Shown here in pieces: positions 39,996 to 48,436 of a stretch of DNA of 64,000 nucleotides. The stretch covers positions 1 through 64,000 of the forward strand of contig NZ_CANLYI010000001.1 in assembly GCF_947495255.1 (NCBI RefSeq), in the 5' to 3' direction. The notes beneath the pieces were generated by a model. That model did not search any database, was not told the origin of the DNA, and worked only from the letters and a program-made list of their open reading frames with translations. Origin of the DNA: an uncultured Winogradskyella sp. GTDB lineage: Bacteria; Bacteroidota; Bacteroidia; Flavobacteriales; Flavobacteriaceae. Position 1 is the first letter of the stretch. Every line of letters begins with the position of its first letter. The translations under genes were made by a program, and so were the position numbers.

Positions 39996-41995
39996 TGCAA
40001 GTATCAGAACTATCATTCAAAGATCAAATATTAGAAGGTATTCCAAATATATTACCTGAACCAAAATCTTATGATGAGTCAATAAATCATGCACCAAAAC
40101 GTAAGGCTATTTTAACTTCTGAAGAAGAAAAACTCGCATTGAAAAATGCATTACGTTATTTTAATAAAAAAGATCATAAAACACTACTACATGAGTTTAA
40201 ATACGAATTAGACACTTATGGTCGTATCTACATGTATCGCTTAAGGCCAGATTACAAAATGTATGCTAGGCCAATTAGTGAATATCCTGCTAAATCATCA
40301 CAAGCTGCAGCGATTATGTTAATGATTCAGAATAATTTAGATTATGCTGTAGCACAACATCCACATGAATTAATCACCTATGGAGGAAATGGAGGTGTTT
40401 TTTCAAACTGGGCGCAATACCGTTTAACAATGAAGTATTTGGCCGAAATGAATAATGAACAAACATTAGTAATGTATTCTGGTCACCCTATGGGTTTATT
40501 CCCTTCACATAAAGAAGCTCCAAGAGTCGTTGTTACTAATGGAATGATGATACCTAATTACTCCAAACCAGATGATTGGGAAAAATTTAATGCATTAGGT
40601 GTTACACAATATGGGCAAATGACAGCTGGTAGTTATATGTATATTGGTCCTCAAGGTATTGTTCATGGTACAACAATTACTGTTTTAAACGGTTTTAGGA
40701 AAATAGGAAAAGAGCCTAAAGGAAATCTTTTTGTTACTTCTGGATTAGGTGGAATGTCTGGAGCACAACCTAAAGCTGGAAATATTGCAGGATGTATCAC
40801 TGTATGTGCAGAAGTGAATCCAAAAATTACCCAAGTACGACTAGAACAAGGTTGGATTGATGAAAAAATCACAGATTTAGACAAACTCGTCTCAAGAGTA
40901 AATAAAGCTAAAGCCGAGAAAGAAACAATTTCAATTGCGTATCTAGGAAACATTGTAGAGGTATGGGAAAAATTTGATGATGCAAATATTCATATAGACT
41001 TAGGAAGTGACCAAACCTCACTTCATAATCCTTGGGCTGGAGGTTATTATCCTGTTGACATTTCTTTTGAAGATGCTAATATAATGATGGCTAATAATCC
41101 CGAATTATTTAAACTAAAAGTCCAAGAAACACTCCGACGTCATGTAGATGCTATAAATAAACATACTGCAAAAGGTACTTATTTTTTCGACTACGGAAAT
41201 GCATTTCTCTTAGAAGCTTCTCGGGCAGGTGCAGATGTTATGGCGAAAAATGACATTGACTTTAAATATCCGAGTTACGTGCAAGATATTATGGGACCAA
41301 TGTGTTTTGATTATGGTTTTGGACCTTTTCGTTGGGTTTGCGCTTCAGGTAAGCCAGAAGATTTAGCAAAAACAGATGAAATTGCTTGTCAGGTTTTAGA
41401 GGATATAAAAAAGAATTCTCCATCAGAAATTAAGCAACAAATGGCAGATAACATCCAATGGATTAAAGGTGCTCAAGAGAATAAATTAGTCGTGGGTTCA
41501 CAAGCCAGAATTCTCTATGCTGATGCCGAAGGACGAATGAAGATTGCTGAAGCATTTAACCAAGCCATTGCTAAAAATGAAATTGGAGAAATAATTCTTG
41601 GTAGAGACCACCATGATGTATCAGGTACAGATTCGCCGTACAGAGAAACCAGTAATATTTATGATGGGTCACGTTTTACAGCAGATATGGCTATTCAAAA
41701 TGTTATAGGTGATAGTTTTAGAGGCGCAACTTGGGTCAGCATACATAATGGTGGTGGTGTTGGTTGGGGAGAAGTTATTAATGGAGGATTTGGTATGGTT
41801 CTTGATGGTAGTATAGAATCATCAAAACGTTTAAAACAAATGCTGTTTTGGGATGTTAATAATGGGATTTCTAGGCGAAGTTGGGCTAGAAATGAAGGTG
41901 CTATTTTCGCAATTAAACGCGCTATGGAAGCTGAACCTAATTTAAAAATAACATTACCAAATATTGTAGATGATAATTTATTAAACGAAGTTTAA
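39995..41995 (+). CDS. hutU: urocanate hydratase
   Basis: TYGGNGGVFSNWAQYRLTMKYL, SGHPMGLFPSH, YIGPQGIVHGTTIT, SGLGGMSGAQPKAG, GRDHHDVSGTDSPYRETSNI. Confidence 0.96.
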   Translation: MQVSELSFKDQILEGIPNILPEPKSYDESINHAPKRKAILTSEEEKLALKNALRYFNKKDHKTLLHEFKYELDTYGRIYMYRLRPDYKMYARPISEYPAKSSQAAAIMLMIQNNLDYAVAQHPHELITYGGNGGVFSNWAQYRLTMKYLAEMNNEQTLVMYSGHPMGLFPSHKEAPRVVVTNGMMIPNYSKPDDWEKFNALGVTQYGQMTAGSYMYIGPQGIVHGTTITVLNGFRKIGKEPKGNLFVTSGLGGMSGAQPKAGNIAGCITVCAEVNPKITQVRLEQGWIDEKITDLDKLVSRVNKAKAEKETISIAYLGNIVEVWEKFDDANIHIDLGSDQTSLHNPWAGGYYPVDISFEDANIMMANNPELFKLKVQETLRRHVDAINKHTAKGTYFFDYGNAFLLEASRAGADVMAKNDIDFKYPSYVQDIMGPMCFDYGFGPFRWVCASGKPEDLAKTDEIACQVLEDIKKNSPSEIKQQMADNIQWIKGAQENKLVVGSQARILYADAEGRMKIAEAFNQAIAKNEIGEIILGRDHHDVSGTDSPYRETSNIYDGSRFTADMAIQNVIGDSFRGATWVSIHNGGGVGWGEVINGGFGMVLDGSIESSKRLKQMLFWDVNNGISRRSWARNEGAIFAIKRAMEAEPNLKITLPNIVDDNLLNEV

Positions 41996-42012
41996 CTAAA
42001 AACAAAACCATT

Positions 42013-42564
42013 ATGAACAAACTACTCAAATTCACTCCAATATTACTTTTACTAGTAATATTATCATCTTGCAGCTCTGTTAAAGTTGCTGCAGATTATG
42101 ACAGAGAAGCAAATTTTGACGATTACAAAACCTTCGCTTTCTTTAAACCTGGAATCGATAAAGCAGAAATCAATGATATTGATAAAAGGCGTATATTAAG
42201 AGCTATCGAAGCCGAGTTAATCTCAAAAGGGTATACAAAATCTGAAAACCCTGATATGCTGGTAAGCATATTTACCAAGTCTAACCAACGTGTTGATGTT
42301 TACAACAATGCCTGGGGAAATGGAGCTTGGGGCTGGGGAGGTTATGGAGGCTGGGGCTGGCGCTCAGGCTGGAATAACAATCAAATATCAACATCAACTG
42401 AAGGTGTCTTGTATATTGATTTGATTAATACTAAAAAGAAAGAATTAATATGGCAAGGTTCAGGTACTGGAAATCTTGAGATGAAAAATGTAGAAAAGAA
42501 AGAAGCTCGCATTAAAGAATTCGTTTCAGAAATGTTAATGTTATTTCCTCCAGAACAGAAATAA
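42013..42564 (+). CDS. DUF4136 domain-containing lipoprotein
   Basis: LSSCSSVKVAADYDREANFDDYKTFAFFKPG...; internal WG-rich tract. Confidence 0.88.
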   Translation: MNKLLKFTPILLLLVILSSCSSVKVAADYDREANFDDYKTFAFFKPGIDKAEINDIDKRRILRAIEAELISKGYTKSENPDMLVSIFTKSNQRVDVYNNAWGNGAWGWGGYGGWGWRSGWNNNQISTSTEGVLYIDLINTKKKELIWQGSGTGNLEMKNVEKKEARIKEFVSEMLMLFPPEQK

Positions 42565-42584
42565 TAAAACTCAAAATTATATGG

Positions 42585-42616
42585 AAAGCACTAGTTTAAT
42601 AACTAGTGCTTTTTTG
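42585..42616 (+). terminator. intrinsic terminator
   Basis: AAAGCACTAGTT-TAAT-AACTAGTGCTTTTTTG. Confidence 0.88.
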
Positions 42617-42628
42617 TTTCATGAGCCA

Positions 42629-42664
42629 TTTGCTTAAGCTTTAAATCTAAATAATATATCTTTG
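42629..42664 (+). promoter_or_regulatory. Bacteroidota-type promoter for the SulP gene
   Basis: TTTG (42629-42632), 24-nt spacer, TATCTTTG (42657-42664); the spacer is slightly long. Confidence 0.4.
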
Positions 42665-42686
42665 CCGACTTTTAAAAGCATATTCT

Positions 42687-44588
42687 ATGAAATTCGGGCA
42701 AAAATCACTTAAAAACTTTACACAAAACCCTAAGAATGACATTCTTTCGGGTATTACTGTATCACTAGCCATGATACCTGAAGTTGTTGCATTTGCATTT
42801 GTTGCTCAAATTAGTCCTATTGTAGCACTTTTCGGAGCATTTATCATTGGTATTATTTCTGCTCTTTTTGGAGGTAGACCCGGTTTAATTTCAGGTGCAG
42901 CAGGAGCCGTTGCTGTTATTTTTGTTCATATGATACAAGAAGGACATGCAAAAGGGCTTTTATTTGACACTCCTGTTGAGAACATGGGTTATTTTTATCT
43001 GTTAGCAGCTGTTGTTTTAATGGGAATTATTCAGGTATTTGCAGGTATATTTAAACTTGGAAAATTCGTAAGGCTAATTCCACACCCTGTTATGATGGGC
43101 TTTGTTAATGGTTTAGCCATTGTCATTTTTATGGCACAATTAGGTATGTTCAAAGAGAATACAAAAGATATTTTTGGACAGAACATGCGTAATACTGAAT
43201 CTAAGGAATTGGTATATAACGTTAATGACAATACCGTTAACGATTTAATTTCTGGTACTGCGTTATTCTCAATAAACGACCAGTCCGTAAAAAACATTAA
43301 TACTGGCAAGGACGTTTTTGTTATTGCAGACAATCAAGTATATGATATTGACACAAAAAAGGTTGTATTCAACATTCAAGATAACGGATTCTACTCTGTA
43401 AAAGATAATGGTGTTGTAAAATCTACAATGCAAGGGAATAAGCTCTATATAATGATAGGTCTTGTTTTACTAACCATGTTTATAATTTGGGGGCTACCAA
43501 AGCTGACTAAAAAATTACCAGCAGCATTAACGGCAATTCTAATTGTAACTTTAATTTCTATTTTTGGAGGACTTGAATCTATCAACGTTGGTGACTTTAT
43601 AAGAGATGGCGGTGGCGCTGGTCTTAACGGTTTTGATGAACTTTCTAGCAAACTAAACCTCTTGGAACTTTGGAGTAATCTACCTTTCAATCTAGACACT
43701 TTAAAATTCATTGCACCTTATGCCTTTTTAGCGGCATCAGTAGGATTAATAGAAACATTAATGACTATGAATCTTGTTGATGAATTAACGGATTCTCGAG
43801 GAAATGGAAATAAAGAATGTGTTGCACAAGGCGCAGGAAATATGCTTAGTGGGTTATTCGGTGGAACTGGCGGTTGTGGAATGATTGGGCAGACAGTAAT
43901 TAACATCAACGCAGGAGGACGAGGACGATTATCTGGTGTAATGATGGCTGTAACTTTGCTAACATTTATATTATTCGCAGATAAATATATTGAACAAGTA
44001 CCAATTGCAGCACTAGTTGGCGTAATGTTTATGATGGTTATTGAAACTTTTGCTTGGTCTAGTTTTAGAATTATGAAAAAAATACCAATGTCAGATGCCA
44101 TAGTGTTAATCATAGTTTCTATTGTTACCGTTATTTTTGACTTGGCAATTGCCGTATTTGTAGGTGTAATTATTTCAGCTCTGTCATTTGCTTGGGAAAA
44201 CGCAAAAAGAATTAGAGCAAGGAAACGTGTTAAGGAAGATGGCACTAAAACTTATGAAATTTGGGGTCCTTTATTCTTTGGAAGTATAACCTCTTTTAAT
44301 GAAAAGTTCGATATTAAAAATGACCCAGATATAGTAGAAATTGATTTCGTTGAAGCTCGAATTTCGGATCATTCAGCTATAGAAGCTATATTCAACTTAG
44401 TTGAGAAATACCAAGCTGCAGGAAAATCAATTAAGTTAAAGCATTTGAGTGAAGACTGTAAAATATTGTTATATAAAGCCAGTCCTAAATTTAAAGATGT
44501 AATCGTTGAAGCAATTGATGACCCACGCTATCATTTAGCTGAAAACCCAGAAAAATTTACAAAATCATTATTTGAATATGACATCTAA
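42687..44588 (+). CDS. SulP family inorganic anion transporter with STAS domain
   Basis: NDILSGITVSLAMIPEVVAFAFVAQISPIVALFGAF, GGRPGLISGAAGAVAV, GGTGGCGMIGQTVININAGGRGRLSG; C-terminal STAS-like DIVEIDFVEARISDHSAIEAI. Confidence 0.93.
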   Translation: MKFGQKSLKNFTQNPKNDILSGITVSLAMIPEVVAFAFVAQISPIVALFGAFIIGIISALFGGRPGLISGAAGAVAVIFVHMIQEGHAKGLLFDTPVENMGYFYLLAAVVLMGIIQVFAGIFKLGKFVRLIPHPVMMGFVNGLAIVIFMAQLGMFKENTKDIFGQNMRNTESKELVYNVNDNTVNDLISGTALFSINDQSVKNINTGKDVFVIADNQVYDIDTKKVVFNIQDNGFYSVKDNGVVKSTMQGNKLYIMIGLVLLTMFIIWGLPKLTKKLPAALTAILIVTLISIFGGLESINVGDFIRDGGGAGLNGFDELSSKLNLLELWSNLPFNLDTLKFIAPYAFLAASVGLIETLMTMNLVDELTDSRGNGNKECVAQGAGNMLSGLFGGTGGCGMIGQTVININAGGRGRLSGVMMAVTLLTFILFADKYIEQVPIAALVGVMFMMVIETFAWSSFRIMKKIPMSDAIVLIIVSIVTVIFDLAIAVFVGVIISALSFAWENAKRIRARKRVKEDGTKTYEIWGPLFFGSITSFNEKFDIKNDPDIVEIDFVEARISDHSAIEAIFNLVEKYQAAGKSIKLKHLSEDCKILLYKASPKFKDVIVEAIDDPRYHLAENPEKFTKSLFEYDI

Positions 44589-44665
44589 ATTTTGAGCATT
44601 CTATTTCACTAGAGACTAAGGACTAGATACTTATCTTTATTTTCAAAATAATAGACCTAAAATAA

Positions 44666-44694
44666 TTGAATATCAATTAATTAGACTACATTTG
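44666..44694 (+). promoter_or_regulatory. Bacteroidota-type promoter for the cold-shock gene
   Basis: TTG (44666-44668) - 18 nt - TACATTTG (44687-44694), matching TTG-N17-23-TAnnTTTG. Confidence 0.65.
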
Positions 44695-44718
44695 CATCTT
44701 AATTTAATATATTATAAT

Positions 44719-44910
44719 ATGAGTACTGGTACAGTAAAATTTTTTAATGACTCTAAAGGTTTTGGATTCATAACAGAAGAAGGAAACAACAAAGAGCATT
44801 TTGTACACATTTCTGGTTTAGTCGATGAGATTAGAGAAGGAGACAATGTAGAATTCGATTTAGCAGAAGGAAAAAAAGGATTAAACGCAGTAAATGTAAA
44901 AGTTATATAA
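44719..44910 (+). CDS. cold-shock domain protein
   Basis: MSTGTVKFFNDSKGFGFITEEGNNKEHFVHISGLVDEIREGDNVEFDLAEGKKGLNAVNVKVI; start chosen at canonical MSTGTVKFF. Confidence 0.96.
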   Translation: MSTGTVKFFNDSKGFGFITEEGNNKEHFVHISGLVDEIREGDNVEFDLAEGKKGLNAVNVKVI

Positions 44911-44938
44911 TTATATATCTTACAATCTTTTTAAGAAT

Positions 44939-44966
44939 AAAGCCTATCTTTTGGATAGGCTTTTTT
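44939..44966 (+). terminator. intrinsic terminator
   Basis: AGCCTATC-TTTTG-GATAGGCTTTTTT. Confidence 0.85.
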
Positions 44967-45009
44967 ATGTTCAATAGTTAAATATTTAATCCCAAAGAAT
45001 TACCAAGTA

Positions 45010-47061
45010 TTAATAATTCAATAATGTCTCTATTTTAACTTTCACTTTATCCGTCGAAGGAATCATGGTTTCTTCTAAAATCGAATTTAAAGGAATTGCT
45101 GGCATATTCTCACTTCCAATAACCATTACTGGTGCATCTAAATATTTGAAACATTCTTCTTGTATTTTACCAGATAATGCTCTTGCAAAACTATTATTTG
45201 AAGGCTCTTCTGTTACAACAAGACACTTTCCTGTTTTCTTAACCGATTTTATAATTGTGTCTTCATCTAAAGGAAATAGAGTTCGTAAATCAATCACTTC
45301 AATTTGGTCTTGCATACCAAGTTCTGCACTAGCATTCATTGCCCAATGCACTCCCATTCCATAAGTAACAATAGTTAATGTTTCTACATTTTCTTGTTTC
45401 CAAATTTCTTGTAAAACCCATGCTTTACCAAAAGGCAATACATAATCTTCACTTGGCTCAACAGATGTTGCACCTTGTGTTCCTGGTACTTTAGACCAAT
45501 ACAAACCTTTGTGTTCTAAAATAACTACAGGATTAGGATCGTAATAAGCCGCTTTCATCAACCCTTTTAAATCGGCTCCATTACTTGGATAGGCTATTTT
45601 TATACCTCTAATATTTGTTATCACACTTTCTACTGAAGAGGAATGATAAGGTCCACCACTTCCGTAAGCACCAATCGGTACTCTCAGAATCATGCTTACT
45701 GGCCATTTACCATTAGATAAATAACAACTTCTACTGACTTCTGTAAATAATTGATTTAAGCCAGGCCAAATATAATCGGCAAACTGAACCTCAACAATGG
45801 GTTTTAATCCAACTGCACTCATGCCAACTGTAGAACCTACAATAAAAGCTTCTTGTATTGGTGTATTAAATACACGGTCGTCTCCAAATTTTTGCGCTAA
45901 TGTTGCTGCTTCTCTAAAAACACCACCAAGTCTTCCACCTACATCTTGCCCATAGAGTAAACATTCTTTGTGCTTTTTCATCAGCTCTTCTACTGCGAAT
46001 AAAGCGCAATCTACCATCACGACTTTCTCAGCACCTTCTGGTGAACGTGTTCCTTTTTCCTCAGTAATTGGGGTGGGTACAAAATCGTTGGTAAATAAAT
46101 CTTCCGGTTTTGGGTCTTCAGCCAATAACGCTCTTTCAAAATCGGACTGCACTTTCGCTTTCGCGGAATTTTCTAGCTCTAAAACGTCTTGTTCTGAAAA
46201 TCCTGCATCTAGTAATTGTTGTTTTAAAACTGGATAAGGATCACGAGAGCGTGCCTCTTCTAAATCATCACGATACCATTCCATTCTTACTCCTGAAGTA
46301 TGGTGATTTAATAATGGTACTTTTGCGTGTACTAAAAATGGTCTACGCTCTGCACGAATAGTTTCTATGACTTTTTCTAATGCTTCGTAGCTTTCCGTAA
46401 AGTTTGCTCCATCTATTGAGATAGCGTCTAAACCTTTAAAGCCTTGCGCATATTCAAAAGCATTTTGCGCTCTTGTTTCTGCTGCATTGGCACTAATATC
46501 CCAACCGTTATCTTGCACTAAATATAAGATTGGCATTTGCTTTAATGCTGCCATTTGAAAAGCTTCGGCTATTTCACCTTCGGTTACTGATGCGTCTCCT
46601 AAAGAACACACCACGAATGGCAAATCTTTAAGTGTTTTATCGTCTAAACCTTGTAATTCTTTATACTGCATTCCCATAGCAACTCCTGTTGCTGGAATGG
46701 TTTGCATTCCTGTTGCAGAAGATTGGTGTGGAATTTTAGGTTTATCGTCATCCTTTAAACTAGGATGCGAATAGTAAGTTCTTCCGCCTGAAAATGGATC
46801 GTCTTTTTTAGCCAACAATTGCAACATTAAATCGTAAGGCTCTAAACCAAACGATAACAACATGGCATCGTCTCTGTAATACGGAAAGGCATAATCTTGA
46901 GGTAATAATTGTAATCCTAGAGCTATTTGAATAGCTTCGTGTCCACGAGATGTTGCATGTACATATTTTGAAACTTGTTTAAAATTAGCTTCGTATAGTT
47001 CTGCCATAGCTTTTGCTGTGCAGAGTTTTGAAAATCCTTTTTTTAGTGTTTCTTTTTTCAT
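45010..47061 (-). CDS. branched-chain 2-oxoacid dehydrogenase E1, fused alpha/beta subunits
   Basis: 683 aa; alpha half (SRGHEAIQIALGLQL..., SLGDASVTEGEIAEAFQMAALKQMPILYLVQDNGWDISA) fused to beta half (ECLLYGQDVGGRLGGVFREA..., NTPIQEAFIVGSTVGMSAVGLKPIVEVQFADYI). Confidence 0.93.
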   Translation of the reverse strand: MKKETLKKGFSKLCTAKAMAELYEANFKQVSKYVHATSRGHEAIQIALGLQLLPQDYAFPYYRDDAMLLSFGLEPYDLMLQLLAKKDDPFSGGRTYYSHPSLKDDDKPKIPHQSSATGMQTIPATGVAMGMQYKELQGLDDKTLKDLPFVVCSLGDASVTEGEIAEAFQMAALKQMPILYLVQDNGWDISANAAETRAQNAFEYAQGFKGLDAISIDGANFTESYEALEKVIETIRAERRPFLVHAKVPLLNHHTSGVRMEWYRDDLEEARSRDPYPVLKQQLLDAGFSEQDVLELENSAKAKVQSDFERALLAEDPKPEDLFTNDFVPTPITEEKGTRSPEGAEKVVMVDCALFAVEELMKKHKECLLYGQDVGGRLGGVFREAATLAQKFGDDRVFNTPIQEAFIVGSTVGMSAVGLKPIVEVQFADYIWPGLNQLFTEVSRSCYLSNGKWPVSMILRVPIGAYGSGGPYHSSSVESVITNIRGIKIAYPSNGADLKGLMKAAYYDPNPVVILEHKGLYWSKVPGTQGATSVEPSEDYVLPFGKAWVLQEIWKQENVETLTIVTYGMGVHWAMNASAELGMQDQIEVIDLRTLFPLDEDTIIKSVKKTGKCLVVTEEPSNNSFARALSGKIQEECFKYLDAPVMVIGSENMPAIPLNSILEETMIPSTDKVKVKIETLLNY

Positions 47062-47068
47062 ATCAATG

Positions 47069-47082
47069 CCTGCGAAAGCAGG
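47069..47082. repeat. short hairpin repeat (CCTGC-gaaa-GCAGG type)
   Basis: CCTGCGAAAGCAGG in the ilvE/E1 gap. Confidence 0.6.
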
Positions 47083-47156
47083 TATCTATTTTATTAAAAT
47101 ATCAAGATCAATCATCTTTTATTAGCCTGAAAAACCTTTTCCGTTCGAGTTGGTTT

Positions 47157-47295
47157 GCGTTAGGGATTACTCGTTTATTCTTATTTAATAAATAAGAACT
47201 CGTGATTGCTTCGCAGTTGAGGCATTTGTTGAAGCTCTTTTTTGTTTTTCTCAAAAAAAGCGACTACCGAAAGCGCGCCCCTTGTGGTAACGCCC
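47157..47295 (-). repeat. intergenic element, copy A (GGGCGTTAC ... TAACGC ends)
   Basis: Near-identical to 54513-54600 over ~80 bp (TTTGTTGAAGCTCTTTTTTGTTTTTCTCAAAAAAAGCGACT.CCGAAAGC...GGTAACGCCCAAAT); contains an extra ~51-bp insert with TTCTTATTT-AAT-AAATAAGAA hairpin. Confidence 0.85.
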
Positions 47296-47303
47296 AAATA
47301 ACT

Positions 47304-48371
47304 CTAAGCTAATTCTTTTTCTACTTTAGTCATCCAATTAAATTGGTCGTCTAGCTTACCCGTTTTAATAGCATTCAAGGTGTCATTAACTTCTAATCCA
47401 ATTGGGCTTTCATCAGAAACATGAATCGTCTCGCCTTCCAATCCAATCTCTTGAATGTATGCTATACCAACGGCTGTTCCTGTTCCGAAGGCTTCTTCTA
47501 AAGTCCCGTTTTCTGATGCTGTTTTAATTTCATCGATAGTGATTTTTCGTTCTGTTACCGTGAAATTCATAGCACGTAACATCTCTATAACACTAGCTCT
47601 TGTGATGCCATGCAACACAGAACCGTCGAGCTCTGGTGTGATAAATTCTCCATTAATTTTGAAGAAAATATTCATGGTCCCAACTTCTTGAATATACTTA
47701 TGTTCTGCGGCATCTAACCATAATACTTGGTCGTAACCTTTGGCTTTTGCTAATTCTGTTGGGCGAATGGCCGCTGCATAATTACCTGCTGCTTTTGCCT
47801 CTCCAGTTCCACCTTGTGCTGCTCTAATGAATTGCTTTTCTGCCCATAATTTGATACGTTTACTGAAAAATGGACCTGCTGGTGATGCCATAATTATGAA
47901 CTTATAATGTGTTGCTGCTCGCATACCAATAAAAGGCTCATCGGCATACATGAATGGTCTTAAATAGAGTGCGCTTCCATCGGTTGGCGGAATCCAATTG
48001 TGCTCTAAACCAACTAATTCTTTGAGTCCTTCTACAAATAAATCTTCAGGAATATGAGGCATTCCCATTCGATCCGCACTTTTGTTTAAACGCTTAGCAT
48101 TTTCTTCTGGTCTAAATAACATTGGTGTACCTTTGGTGTCTTTATAGGCTTTCATCCCTTCAAAAATAGCTTGTCCGTAATGTAGAGCCATTGCTGCTGG
48201 ATGCGTTGGAATTAATCCCATAGGAATAATTCTTGGATTAACCCATTCACCGTTTTCGTAGTCGCAAATAAACATGTGATCGGTGAATGTGATGCCTAAT
48301 GGAATATTATTGAAGTCTAAGGCATCAACTTTTGATGTTTCTACTTTAGTGATTGAAATGTTAGATTTCAT
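47304..48371 (-). CDS. ilvE: branched-chain amino acid aminotransferase
   Basis: LGITFTDHMFICDYENGEW, HYGQAIFEGMKAYK, GGTGEAKAAGNYAAAIRPTELAKAKGYDQVLWLDAAEHKYIQEVGTMNIFF. Confidence 0.95.
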   Translation of the reverse strand: MKSNISITKVETSKVDALDFNNIPLGITFTDHMFICDYENGEWVNPRIIPMGLIPTHPAAMALHYGQAIFEGMKAYKDTKGTPMLFRPEENAKRLNKSADRMGMPHIPEDLFVEGLKELVGLEHNWIPPTDGSALYLRPFMYADEPFIGMRAATHYKFIIMASPAGPFFSKRIKLWAEKQFIRAAQGGTGEAKAAGNYAAAIRPTELAKAKGYDQVLWLDAAEHKYIQEVGTMNIFFKINGEFITPELDGSVLHGITRASVIEMLRAMNFTVTERKITIDEIKTASENGTLEEAFGTGTAVGIAYIQEIGLEGETIHVSDESPIGLEVNDTLNAIKTGKLDDQFNWMTKVEKELA

Positions 48372-48402
48372 ATATGTATGTTTTTTTAGAGTGTTTAAAA
48401 CA

Positions 48403-48430
48403 CCCCTAAAGTCCCCTCAAGGGGACAATT
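48403..48430. repeat. short palindromic repeat (CCCCTAAAGTCCCCTCAAGGGGACAATT)
   Basis: GTCCCC-TCAA-GGGGAC stem; second copy at 56348-56375. Confidence 0.75.
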
Positions 48431-48436
48431 CTAAAT

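Noticed and set aside
43718-44245. 175-aa antisense ORF within SulP (and 43031-43333, 43445-43711)
   Set aside because: Opposite to a strongly supported CDS; amino-acid composition looks like antisense translation, with no signal or motif.
44692-44718. MHLNLIYYN extension on the cold-shock protein
   Set aside because: Overlaps the -7 promoter element; MSTGTVKFF is the canonical start.
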